Assembly (NCBI GenBank): GCA_947624745.1
Contig: CANQLR010000004.1
Span: forward strand, 28,441-92,440
Direction: 5' to 3'
DNA length: 64,000 nucleotides
DNA from: an uncultured Clostridia bacterium
GTDB lineage: Bacteria > Bacillota > Clostridia > Oscillospirales > Ruminococcaceae
Each line of letters begins with the position of its first letter. Position 1 is the first letter of the stretch. Below the pieces are notes generated by a model that saw only the letters and a list, made by a program, of their open reading frames with translations, did not search any database and had not been told where the DNA came from. The position numbers were made by a program, and so were the translations under genes. Positions 8,155 through 16,070 of the stretch are shown here, piece after piece.

Positions 8155-8985
8155 ATGAAAACCATGCTTATTTACTGCGGTGACAAGAGGATGGAATACT
8201 GCGCCGAGAGGCTTTCCGGGCGCTTTTCGGTGACGTCGGTGAAAAGCGGCTCGCCGCCCGCGTGGGAGCTCGGCAGCGCGGACATCCTCGTTTTACCGTA
8301 TCTTTCGCTTTCGGGGCAGTACCTCAATGCCCCCGACCTGCCCGGGAAGATCCCCGCCGTTTCGGCTCTCGACAAGCTTCGCTACGGCGGCGTGCTGTTC
8401 GGGGGAGGCCTTGACCCCGGCTTTTTGAGCTATTGCGAGGAAAAGGCGGTCACCGTTTTCGACTTTTTCGATTTTGAGGAGCTGACCCTCAAAAACGCCG
8501 CGCTGACCGCCGAGGGAGCGCTCGAAAGAATAATAAAAAACACGCCGGTCGCTGTCGACGGCATGAATGTTCTGATCGTCGGTTTCGGGAGAGTCGCGAG
8601 GGCCTGCGCCGAAAAGCTCAGTCTTTTAGGGGCGAATATTCTCGTCGCCGTGCGTTCAGAAAAAGCCCGCGACGAGGCGGTCGCCCTCGGCTACAGCGCC
8701 TCCCCGTTATTTAACGAGGTCCATCTTTCTCTGGCGGACGCGGTCGTGAACACCGTGCCGCAGAGGGTCTTGGACGGGCATGCTCTTGCCGCAATTTCAC
8801 GCGGGGCGTATGTTTTGGACCTCGCCTCGAAGCCCTACGGCGCAGACCCCGAGTTTGCAGCTTCTCTCGGCCTTAAATACGAGACCGCGCCGGGCCTGCC
8901 GGGTAAGGTCGCGCCGAAAACTGCCGGGGAAATGATCGCCGAGACGGTTATAAAGCTCTGCGAAGGGGGCGAGGCGGATGGATAG
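8155..8985 (+). CDS. dpaA: Dipicolinate synthase subunit A
   Basis: 276 residues. DpaA (SpoVFA) and DpaB convert dihydroxytetrahydrodipicolinate to dipicolinic acid in the mother cell during sporulation. The C-terminal half carries a Rossmann NAD(P)-binding motif (VLIVGFGRVARACAEKL, about 138-154), and the N-terminal half is the flavodoxin-like DpaA domain. ATG 8155 was chosen; GGAG lies 11 bases upstream. The gene overlaps dpaB by 8 bases. Its presence shows a spore-former that uses the SpoVF route and not the EtfA alternative known from some clostridia. Confidence 0.92.
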   Translation: MKTMLIYCGDKRMEYCAERLSGRFSVTSVKSGSPPAWELGSADILVLPYLSLSGQYLNAPDLPGKIPAVSALDKLRYGGVLFGGGLDPGFLSYCEEKAVTVFDFFDFEELTLKNAALTAEGALERIIKNTPVAVDGMNVLIVGFGRVARACAEKLSLLGANILVAVRSEKARDEAVALGYSASPLFNEVHLSLADAVVNTVPQRVLDGHALAAISRGAYVLDLASKPYGADPEFAASLGLKYETAPGLPGKVAPKTAGEMIAETVIKLCEGGEADG

Positions 8986-9568
8986 GCTGAGGATCGGCTA
9001 CGCGCTGACCGGGTCGTTCTGCACCTTCGCTGAGAGCTTTGAGCTGGCAAAAAGGCTTGTCGCCGCGGGGCACACGCTTATCCCGATAATGTCCTTTAAC
9101 TCATTTAACCTTTCGACCCGCTTCGGCACCGCCGAGGAAAACCGAGAGAGGCTCAAAGCGATCACCCAAAACGAGATTATTTCGACGATCGAGGCCGCCG
9201 AGCCCATCGGTCCGAAGAAGATGTTTGACGTTCTTTTAGTCGCGCCCTGCACCTCGAACACGCTTGCGAAGCTCGCCGCCGGCGTCAACGACACCCCGGT
9301 CACCATGGCGGTCAAGAGCCATCTTCGGAACTCGCGGCCGGTCGTTCTGGCGATATCGACGAACGACGCGCTGGCCTCCGCCGCGAAGAATATCGGCGTT
9401 TTGCAGAACACGAAAAACTACTTTTTCGTCCCGTACCGCCACGACAGCGCCGACAAAAAGCCGATGTCGATGGTCGCGGACTTTTCGCGTGCGGAAAGGG
9501 CGATAGACGGGGCTATGAGGGGGGTGCAGGTTACGCCGCTGGTGATGGGACCGGTCGGGGAGGGGTAG
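8978..9568 (+). CDS. dpaB: Dipicolinate synthase subunit B
   Basis: 196 residues, a flavoprotein-fold (HFCD/UbiX-like) partner of DpaA. The N-terminal IGYALTGSFCTF and the VAPCTSNTLAKLAAGVNDTP segment are characteristic of SpoVFB. The 8-base overlap with dpaA indicates coupled synthesis. A repeat element begins about 20 bases after the stop and no separate terminator is obvious. Confidence 0.93.
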   Translation: MDRLRIGYALTGSFCTFAESFELAKRLVAAGHTLIPIMSFNSFNLSTRFGTAEENRERLKAITQNEIISTIEAAEPIGPKKMFDVLLVAPCTSNTLAKLAAGVNDTPVTMAVKSHLRNSRPVVLAISTNDALASAAKNIGVLQNTKNYFFVPYRHDSADKKPMSMVADFSRAERAIDGAMRGVQVTPLVMGPVGEG

Positions 9569-9584
9569 GGAGAGGGAAGAAACG

Positions 9585-10285
9585 GGGTGCCCACGGAGTG
9601 GGCAACCGCAGGATGCGCGGAGTTGCCGCCAAGGGGTTTCGTCTCTGTGTCGTTGCGGGTTTCACGGGGCGAATCCCCAACATTCGCGGAGCGAATGTTG
9701 TCCGCCGCGCTGAAGGCTTGTGCTGTCTTTATAAAAGGCAGTGAAATCGGCATTTTGCAAAGTATAAAAATTCATCTCGCGGCGGGAATCGCGCCAAGGG
9801 CGCGATTAGGGCTTCGCCCTCTCGCTTACAGCATCTCACCCAGCATCGGCATACCCCCGACCTTGCCGCATAAGGTATTCGCTTCGCTCATGCTATTTTA
9901 AGCCCCACCCCCTCTAAACCTTTGTTCAGACTTAAAATACGCAGCAGCCCCCTCCCGGTGGGAGGGGGCTTGACGTTTGCACCAAAGTTGTTCCCCGCAG
10001 CTCTGTCATCTGACCTCTGCCTTCTGCGTGTCTGGTGGGGCGAAGCCCAAGGCGGCAGCGGAGCTGCCGCCTTGCCCGCCGCGCAAGAGCGGCGGGCGGG
10101 TGCGCGAAAAAAGGGCCCCCACAAAGTCAGTGGACTTTGTGGGGAAGAGGAGGAGCAGCGGAATGAGCGAGTCCCGACGTTCGCGGAGGGGCGAGGGATA
10201 TGGAACTTGCGACGACGAGCTGCCGCCTCGTGGCTTCGCTCCCACCCCCCAAACCCCGCCCCCGACCGTGCAGCCGGGGGCGTTT
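9585..10285. repeat. Dispersed hairpin-rich intergenic repeat, copy 3
   Basis: About 700 non-coding bases. The first half matches copies 1 and 7: the CATTCGCGGAGCGAATG palindrome near 9680, a TTTATAAAAGGCAG tract, a GGCGGGAA...hairpin, and the AAGGTATTCGCTTCGCTCATGC segment. The CCCCTCCCGGTGGGAGGGG hairpin lies at about 9950-9968. The second half carries GGGCGAAGCCC, a GGCGGCAGCGGAGCTGCCGCC hairpin, CCACAAAGTC/GACTTTGTGG, and the roughly 85-base block also found at 5893. It appears to be a fusion of the two repeat types. Confidence 0.85.
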
Positions 10286-10286
10286 C

Positions 10287-10874
10287 TTACACCAAAACAA
10301 TGCAGTTTGAGAGCGAATTACCGTTTTCCGGGTCGCTGCCGACGTCGTCGAGCATGAGATACACGCACGCGAGCCTCCCGTCCTTCACCACGGCGACGGT
10401 CCGGTCCGAAAACTCCACCGCTTCGCCGGAAATCTCGGGGTCGCCGATGCAGAGTATCTTCTCCCTCGGGTCGAAAAGCACCGAGTTTGTCGGCGAATCG
10501 GAGTAGCACGCCCTGCCCGGCACCATTTTTTCGGAGCGGCAGACAAGCTTTTTCGCCTCCGCGTCCGGCACCTCGAGCACCGCGCGCTTCGCCGTCAGCT
10601 TCGACATGAACCCGCCGAGCCGCAGGCACTCGCCGTTCCGCGAGTCGATCTCAAGGTCGAACCGCCAGTTTCCGCCGAGGTATACCCTGAAATCGCAGCC
10701 CTGCCCCGAGGTATGCAAAAGAGTCGTGTTTTCGCTGAGATAGTAGTGGCAGCCGCCCTTTTCGCGCGGGCCGCCGATCTCAAAAAGCATCGCCCTGTCG
10801 CGCTCCGAGCCCATCGAGTCGACCTTTTGCTTCGACACCGACCTCTCCCAAAGCGCGGTTATCATGCTTTTCAC
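10287..10874 (-). CDS. Hypothetical protein
   Basis: 195 residues of unknown family. It is a soluble protein with no signal peptide or membrane segment, and many short beta-like stretches (CHYYLSENTTLLH, DFRVYLGGNWRFDLEI). The start is uncertain. GTG 10874 has AAGAAGG eight bases upstream and is preferred; GTG 10883 and ATG 10865 are in the same frame. It has its own promoter at 10908-10936. No function can be suggested from neighbours. Confidence 0.6.
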   Translation of the reverse strand: MKSMITALWERSVSKQKVDSMGSERDRAMLFEIGGPREKGGCHYYLSENTTLLHTSGQGCDFRVYLGGNWRFDLEIDSRNGECLRLGGFMSKLTAKRAVLEVPDAEAKKLVCRSEKMVPGRACYSDSPTNSVLFDPREKILCIGDPEISGEAVEFSDRTVAVVKDGRLACVYLMLDDVGSDPENGNSLSNCIVLV

Positions 10875-10907
10875 TGTATGCACCTTCTTCTTGTTGAGGA
10901 TGCTAAC

Positions 10908-10936
10908 AGTATATCACAAAGCGACAAATTTTTCAA
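10908..10936 (-). promoter_or_regulatory. Promoter of hypothetical gene 10287-10874
   Basis: On the minus strand TTGAAA (10931-10936), 17 bases, TATACT (10908-10913). The transcript start would fall near 10901, just upstream of the candidate GTG starts. Confidence 0.7.
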
Positions 10937-10961
10937 TAGTTCGGAAAATTTTTGTGCAAAT

Positions 10962-11630
10962 TCACAATACATAGGCTTCCAGCCTGTATATCCTTGCCCC
11001 CTGCTCGCGGAATTTGTGCTCGTATTCCGTCTCGATGTCCTCGCCGCCCTCATAATTCAGGCTGATGCTCTTGATCGCGAAGCCCGACTGCGTGAGCTCT
11101 CTCACGGAAAATTCAAAAAATTCCATGTTGTCCGTTTTTTGGTGGATCTCCGCGCCCTCGGCCATCAGCGTCTTATACGCTTCGAGGAACCTGCGGTGGG
11201 TGAGCCTGTGCCCCTCGTATGACTTTTTCGGGAACGGGCAGCTGAAATTCAGATATATCCGCGAGATCGAGCGCTCGGGAATGTATTTCGGCAGATATTC
11301 GGCGTCGGTGCGAATAAGTATCAGGTTCGGGATATTCTCCGCGATCGCCCTTTCCGCCGCGTCAATTATGACGTTTGAGGACTTTTCTACCGCTAAAACG
11401 TTTATGCCGGGGTCCTGCTTTGCCAGCTCGCAGCAAAACTGCCCCTTGCCGCAGCCTATTTCGAGCACCGTCGGATTATTATTCCCGAAGATTTTTTTGA
11501 AGTCGAGATACTCCTTATCCTCGTTCGCGCGCTCGAAGTGCCTGTCCTCGACGTTTAAAACAAGGAGCTTTCCCGTCTCCTGCGCGGCCGCTATCCTCTC
11601 GGTGAGCCGCGCCTTTCTCCTCATTCTCAC
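10962..11630 (-). CDS. trmB: tRNA (guanine-N7-)-methyltransferase
   Basis: 222 residues. It makes m7G46 in tRNA using S-adenosylmethionine. The SAM motif is VLEIGCGKGQF, and the family block LNFSCPFPKKSYEGHRLTHRRF matches the usual LNFSDPWPKKRHxKRRLT, with Asp replaced by Cys. The TEYEHKF motif near the C-terminus is present. The start is GTG 11630, giving MRMRRK, which matches the MRMR start seen in the Bacillus homologue. The codon overlaps the galK stop. Likely the last gene of a rodA-galK-trmB unit. Confidence 0.93.
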   Translation of the reverse strand: MRMRRKARLTERIAAAQETGKLLVLNVEDRHFERANEDKEYLDFKKIFGNNNPTVLEIGCGKGQFCCELAKQDPGINVLAVEKSSNVIIDAAERAIAENIPNLILIRTDAEYLPKYIPERSISRIYLNFSCPFPKKSYEGHRLTHRRFLEAYKTLMAEGAEIHQKTDNMEFFEFSVRELTQSGFAIKSISLNYEGGEDIETEYEHKFREQGARIYRLEAYVL

Positions 11631-12847
11631 GCTTCCACCTCGACCCCGCCGAACGGCCTTATATCGAGTATGTACGCGCTTCCCTTTCCGAAAACGCCCT
11701 CCATTCCCGCGACGAAGCTTTCAACCTTTTCGTCCGGCACAAAGGCCTGGATCGTCCCCGCGAAGCCGCCGCCGTGAACGCGGGAAGCGCCCTTGCCGCA
11801 AAGCAGCTCCGAGGCCGTATACAGCGCGACCGACACCCCCTGCTCGGCGGGGCTTTGGTTGGCGTAGACGTTTTGCAGATACTTGTACGAGCTTTCGCCC
11901 GAGCGGCGGATAACGTTAAGAAACGCGCCCATATCCCCCGCCTTTACGGCCTTTGCGAGCTCTTCGACCCGCTCGTTCTCGTCCGCGAAGTGAAGAGCCC
12001 TGAGCACCGCCCTGTCGCCGCAGGAGGCGCGCAGCCTGCCTATATTTTCAAGAATTTCTCTCTTGTCGGTCTCGCGAAGATACTCCTTCCCGAGCTCCTT
12101 CGCGACCGCTTTCATCTCCGCCGGTATCGCCGCGTAATCCGGCGTGAGGTCGGCGTGATTTCCCTTGGTGTCGACGATGACGAGCCTGTATCCTATCGCT
12201 TTCAGATCAAAGCTGACGGCGTTTATTACCGGGTTTTCGGGGTCTTTGAAGTCGATCTCGGTGAAGCCGCCGACAGAGCTCGCCATCTGGTCCATCAGCC
12301 CCGAGGGCTTGCCGAAGTAGACGTTTTCGGCGTACTGCGCGATCTTCGCTATCATCGGAGCCGAGACCTCGCCGCCGTTGTAGAGCCCGCTAAGAACTGT
12401 GCCGACAAGCACCTCGAAAGCGGCAGAACTCGAAAGCCCCGAGCCTTTCAGAACGTTCGAGCGGGTATACGCCCTGAACCCGCCGATCTTATAGCCACGC
12501 TCCTTAAAGCCCGCCAAAACGCCCCGAATGAGCGCCGCGGAGCTGTTTTTTTCGTCCTCATGAACGCTTAGCTCGTTTAAATTTATCCTGTCCTCCGGGT
12601 AGCCCTCGGATTTCACGGCGACAACGCCGTCGTCCGTAGGCTCGACCGCCGCGATGACGTCAAGATCTACCGCCGCAGCCATCACCCTGCCGCGGTTGTG
12701 GTCGGTGTGGTTGCCGCAGACCTCGGTCCTTCCGGGGGCGGAGAAAAACCTCGTCGGCTCGCCGCCGAAATGGCCGCGATACATCTTTTTGAGCTCCTCA
12801 AAACGCTCGACCGAGCCGCCGAGCTGCGGGACAGTTACCTTTTTCAT
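11627..12847 (-). CDS. galK: Galactokinase
   Basis: 406 residues of the GHMP kinase family. It phosphorylates galactose to galactose-1-phosphate. The GalK signature is present in variant form (GRTEVCGNHTDHN, usually GRVNLIGEHTDYN). The ATP-binding loop is GSGLSSSAAFEV, and the third motif is RVHGGGFAGTIQAFV. The start has AAGGAGG before ATG. It lies 26 bases after rodA and overlaps trmB, an unusual functional mix. A GH2 beta-galactosidase at 16 kb could supply galactose. Confidence 0.92.
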   Translation of the reverse strand: MKKVTVPQLGGSVERFEELKKMYRGHFGGEPTRFFSAPGRTEVCGNHTDHNRGRVMAAAVDLDVIAAVEPTDDGVVAVKSEGYPEDRINLNELSVHEDEKNSSAALIRGVLAGFKERGYKIGGFRAYTRSNVLKGSGLSSSAAFEVLVGTVLSGLYNGGEVSAPMIAKIAQYAENVYFGKPSGLMDQMASSVGGFTEIDFKDPENPVINAVSFDLKAIGYRLVIVDTKGNHADLTPDYAAIPAEMKAVAKELGKEYLRETDKREILENIGRLRASCGDRAVLRALHFADENERVEELAKAVKAGDMGAFLNVIRRSGESSYKYLQNVYANQSPAEQGVSVALYTASELLCGKGASRVHGGGFAGTIQAFVPDEKVESFVAGMEGVFGKGSAYILDIRPFGGVEVEA

Positions 12848-12873
12848 ATTTATCCTCCTTAATTATATGACAT

Positions 12874-14046
12874 TCATTTTTTCTTAGAAAACATCGTGTC
12901 GAATTTTGCCGAATGATAGTAGACCGACATCACAAGCCCGATAGAAGCCGTCGCCGAGAGCATCGAGCTGCCGCCCGCCGAGACGAAGGGGAGGGTTATC
13001 CCGATGACCGGGGTGAGGCCGATTACCATGCCGATATTTAAGACCGACTGCGAGAAGATATAGGCGAACACCCCGACGCAGATGTATTTCCCAAGCGGGT
13101 CGGCCGAGCGAAGGCTGTTGCCGAGAATCCGAAGGCAGATCAGCCCCAAAAGTATTATCAGCCCGAGGCATCCTATAAAGCCGAGCGTCTGCCCGACATA
13201 GCTGAAAATAAAGTCGTTGTGGCAGACCGGGACGTAGGTGTAATCCCCTCCGAAAAGGCCCTTGCCGCGCACCTGCCCCGAGCCGAGCGCTATCTTAGAA
13301 AGGTTAGTCTGATAAAGCATATCCGCGGTCGCGTACTTGGCGGGGTTTATTATCGCGAGGATCCTGTTTTTGTGAACGTCCTGTAAATAGTAGTTCCAGA
13401 GGACGTATACCGCTATCGGCGAGAGCACCCCCGCGCCCAGAATGTACTGCCAGCCTATACCCGCCGCGAAGATCATCGCGACAAATATCGCCGCAAAGAC
13501 CACCGCCGTGCCGTCGTCGCCCTGGAGCATCACGAGGCCGATGGGTATCGCCCCGTGCACAAAAAGCGCTAAAATATTAAGCGGATTATTGAAAATTTCC
13601 TTTGTCTTGTGGCAGTGATAGGCAAAGCTCAGTATGAACGCAAGCTTCAAAAACTCGGCCGGCTGAAGCGAGAACCCGCCCAGCGATATCCACGCCCTGT
13701 CGTCCGCGCCGTCGAGACCGCTTTCGCCGAGCGAGGTGAAGGTAAGGCAGGTGAGCCCCACCATCAGCGGGAGATAGATAAACCACAGCTTTGAAAATTT
13801 TCGGTAGTCCCACGCCGCGGCGACAAGCGAAAAGCCTATCCCGAGAAGCGCCGCGAAGGCCTGATTCCGGTAGTCGGTATAGTCGAGGGCGACGTCGACC
13901 GAGGTTATCGGCGAGATCATGTTGTTCTGCACCAGAGAATAGAGAAGCAGAACGCTGAACCCGCATATCGCGAGCGTAAAGAGCATTAAAAGCTTATCGA
14001 GCCGCCGAAGATACTGCCATATAAGCGAAAATATTTTTTTGACCGT
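12874..14046 (-). CDS. rodA: RodA/FtsW-type peptidoglycan polymerase
   Basis: SEDS-family glycosyltransferase with about ten membrane segments. Conserved features include GADDRAWISLGGFSLQPAEF, GLFGGDYTYVPVCHNDFIFS and TPVIGITLPFVSAGGSS. RodA builds side-wall peptidoglycan with a class B PBP. The start is a problem. A strong promoter at 14080-14108 places the transcript start near 14073, so the ATG at 14091 is not in the message. A GGGGAGG site sits seven bases before ACG 14046, directly ahead of VKKIFSLIWQ, which looks like a normal RodA N-terminus. I therefore start it at ACG; sequencing error for ATG is possible. Confidence 0.88.
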   Translation of the reverse strand, partial: TVKKIFSLIWQYLRRLDKLLMLFTLAICGFSVLLLYSLVQNNMISPITSVDVALDYTDYRNQAFAALLGIGFSLVAAAWDYRKFSKLWFIYLPLMVGLTCLTFTSLGESGLDGADDRAWISLGGFSLQPAEFLKLAFILSFAYHCHKTKEIFNNPLNILALFVHGAIPIGLVMLQGDDGTAVVFAAIFVAMIFAAGIGWQYILGAGVLSPIAVYVLWNYYLQDVHKNRILAIINPAKYATADMLYQTNLSKIALGSGQVRGKGLFGGDYTYVPVCHNDFIFSYVGQTLGFIGCLGLIILLGLICLRILGNSLRSADPLGKYICVGVFAYIFSQSVLNIGMVIGLTPVIGITLPFVSAGGSSMLSATASIGLVMSVYYHSAKFDTMFSKKK

Positions 14047-14079
14047 GCGCTCGCCTCCCCTCAAAATACAGATAAAATG

Positions 14080-14108
14080 AGTATAACACATCCCGAGAAA
14101 AAAAGCAA
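14080..14108 (-). promoter_or_regulatory. Promoter of rodA-galK-trmB
   Basis: On the minus strand TTGCTT (14103-14108), 17 bases, TATACT (14080-14085). It excludes upstream start codons for rodA. Confidence 0.75.
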
Positions 14109-14159
14109 GCGAAAAACCCGCCGATTTTGGGAGCAGGAAAATTAAATTTCAAAAAGGTA

Positions 14160-14187
14160 TTGCATTTTCTGAAATTTATGCTATAAT
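14160..14187 (+). promoter_or_regulatory. Ferredoxin promoter
   Basis: TTGCAT (14160-14165), 16 bases, TATAAT (14182-14187) with ATGC before the -10 box. It is divergent from the rodA promoter. Confidence 0.8.
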
Positions 14188-14237
14188 CATCTTAAGAGAC
14201 CGCCAAGCTCTAATAACTCTCAAGGAGGATACATATC

Positions 14238-14408
14238 ATGGCTTTCAAGATTTCCGATGAATGCATCAAGTGCGGCGCCTGCGCCGAGGAATGCCCCGTC
14301 AGCGCCATCACCGAGGGGGACGACAAGTACGTTATCGACCCCGACACCTGCATTTCCTGCGGCAACTGCAACTCGGTCTGCCCTGTCGGCGCTCCCAACG
14401 AGGAGTAA
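14238..14408 (+). CDS. Clostridial 2[4Fe-4S] ferredoxin
   Basis: 56 residues. Two cluster motifs are complete: CIKCGACAEECP and CISCGNCNSVCP, each CxxCxxCxxxCP. This is the classic small low-potential electron carrier of anaerobes. ATG 14238 follows an AAGGAGG site (14222-14228). It is a stand-alone gene with its own promoter and terminator, consistent with high expression. Confidence 0.96.
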   Translation: MAFKISDECIKCGACAEECPVSAITEGDDKYVIDPDTCISCGNCNSVCPVGAPNEE

Positions 14409-14433
14409 GAAATTCCCCCGGACGACCCGGGAA

Positions 14434-14464
14434 GCCCCCGTTTTTATGGCGGGGGCATTTTTTT
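14434..14464 (+). terminator. Ferredoxin terminator
   Basis: GCCCCCG/CGGGGGC 7-bp stem with a 9-base loop, followed by ATTTTTTT. Confidence 0.85.
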
Positions 14465-14494
14465 GATATTTTTCTGAATTTTTTATGATATCTC

Positions 14495-14523
14495 TTGCGT
14501 TTTGCCTCTTTTTTTGTTACAAT
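14495..14523 (+). promoter_or_regulatory. Promoter of VTC/DUF4956 pair
   Basis: TTGCGT (14495-14500), 17 bases, TACAAT (14518-14523). The in-frame ATG at 14502 lies inside this promoter, which supports the GTG start at 14556. Confidence 0.7.
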
Positions 14524-14555
14524 GGATTGAGACTATTTTTGGAAGGAACTGCGAC

Positions 14556-15329
14556 GTGGCGGTCTTTACATTTGAGAGGTACGAAAAAAAGTATCTTATA
14601 AGCCGAAGGAGCGAAGAAAAGGTCATAGACTTTCTCACCGGCTCGCTCGGCATGAAATTCGACCCGCACTGCCTCGGCGGTGGGCTCTACGACATATATA
14701 ACCTTTATTTCGACGACGAGCAGAACTCGGTGATAAACGCGTCCCTCATGAAGCCCCGCTTCAAGGAAAAGCTGCGCTTAAGAAGCTACGGCTTCCCGAA
14801 AAGCCCGCAGGACGGCGTGTTTTTGGAGCTCAAGCGAAAGATCGGCGGCATCGTCACGAAGCGCCGAGTGCCGCTGAGCTTTGAGGCGGCGGTAAATCTC
14901 GTGGCGGAAGGCGCGCGCCCCGACGGGCAGAGCTATGTCAAAAACCGGCTTATTGATGAGATCCTGTATTTTTCCTCCCGGAAAAAGCTTTCGCCGAAGG
15001 TGAGGATAACATACCGCCGGACAGCTCTTTATTCCGAGAGCGACCCGTCGCTGCGGATAACCTTTGATCGGGACATTCTTACCTCGCGAAGCGGCGACTT
15101 TTTCGGTAAGAGCGATCCCGGGACCCCGCTTTTGAACGACGGCGAGCGGCTCATGGAGGTCAAATTTCTTCACGCGCCGCCGAAGGCCCTCACCGATTTT
15201 TTAGGGAGCGAGCGCATTTTCATGCAGGGCTTTTCCAAGTACGGGAACGAATACCGCCGGTACCGCGGGAGGGATTACCTGCACGTCGACGGCCGCGAAA
15301 AACTTGAAAGGAAGCTAATAAATGGTTGA
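14556..15329 (+). CDS. VTC-domain protein (polyphosphate polymerase type)
   Basis: 257 residues covering one VTC domain. The start motif FERYEKKYLISRR and the basic/acidic residues of the tunnel-like fold are visible (KPRFKEKLRLRSYG, FLELKRKIGGIVTKRR, LMEVKFLHAPP, FSKYGNEYRRY). In eukaryotic VTC4 this fold makes polyphosphate from ATP. The bacterial role is inferred. GTG 14556 is preceded by GGAAGGA at eight bases. It overlaps the next gene by 8 bases. Confidence 0.82.
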   Translation: MAVFTFERYEKKYLISRRSEEKVIDFLTGSLGMKFDPHCLGGGLYDIYNLYFDDEQNSVINASLMKPRFKEKLRLRSYGFPKSPQDGVFLELKRKIGGIVTKRRVPLSFEAAVNLVAEGARPDGQSYVKNRLIDEILYFSSRKKLSPKVRITYRRTALYSESDPSLRITFDRDILTSRSGDFFGKSDPGTPLLNDGERLMEVKFLHAPPKALTDFLGSERIFMQGFSKYGNEYRRYRGRDYLHVDGREKLERKLING

Positions 15330-16011
15330 TTTTTTATTCCCGCGGATAGGCGGGGTCGAGCTTAACGCGAGGGGTGTGCTGGTCTCGGTCGGGATTGCGT
15401 TCGTCCTCGGGCTGATACTCAGCGCGGTTTATCTGCTTACGAACCGCCGCAGGGGCTATACCTCCGATTTTCCCGCCGCGGTGGCGCTTCTGGCGCCGCT
15501 TATGGCCGCGGTCATATTCCTGGTGAACTCCTCCGTCGCGGTGGCGGTGTCCCTCGGCGGGGCGCTGGCGCTTCTTCGGATAAGGAGCAACCCCCGCGAC
15601 ACCATGGAGATAACCACCCTTTTGTTCGCGATAGTCATCGGCATAGGCTGCGGGACGGGCTATTACGGCGTTTCGATGGTGATAACGGTGATACTCTGCG
15701 CCCTGACGGTGATACTCTCCGTTTCGGGGTTCGGCACTCCGAAGGCAAAGCGGGTGACGGTGAAGATCTACGTCCCCGAGGATCTTAACTTCGAGGGCGT
15801 GTTCGACGAGGTTCTTGAAAAATACACCGAGGGGTTCGACCTTATGCAGATAAAGACCGCAGACTTCGGCTCGGTGTATGAGCTCAAGTACATGGCCTCC
15901 TTAAAGGACGGCGCCGACCGCCGCGCGCTTTTGGACGAGCTTCGCTGCAAAAACGGAAACCTTGACGTTTCGATAACGCTTCGCGACTACGATTCATACC
16001 CACAGAAATGA
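15322..16011 (+). CDS. DUF4956 membrane protein
   Basis: 229 residues. Membrane segments cluster in the first 140 residues (VLVSVGIAFVLGLILSAVY, AVALLAPLMAAVIFLV, TLLFAIVIGIGCGTGYYGV, MVITVILCALTVILS). A soluble C-terminal domain follows. The LGGALALLRIRSNPRDTME segment is characteristic of DUF4956. The family commonly stands next to VTC-domain genes, as here, suggesting a membrane unit for polyphosphate handling. An imperfect GC hairpin with T-tract follows at about 16018-16048. Confidence 0.82.
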   Translation: MVDFLFPRIGGVELNARGVLVSVGIAFVLGLILSAVYLLTNRRRGYTSDFPAAVALLAPLMAAVIFLVNSSVAVAVSLGGALALLRIRSNPRDTMEITTLLFAIVIGIGCGTGYYGVSMVITVILCALTVILSVSGFGTPKAKRVTVKIYVPEDLNFEGVFDEVLEKYTEGFDLMQIKTADFGSVYELKYMASLKDGADRRALLDELRCKNGNLDVSITLRDYDSYPQK

Positions 16012-16070
16012 CCCTTAGCGGCGGGCTTTTTTGCCTTGCCGCTTTAATTTTAAAATAAGGAGAGACGACT

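Noticed and set aside
9569..9900. Small coding gene after dpaB
   Set aside because: The open frame covers repeat sequence that also occurs at 3.5 and 63.3 kb in different frames.
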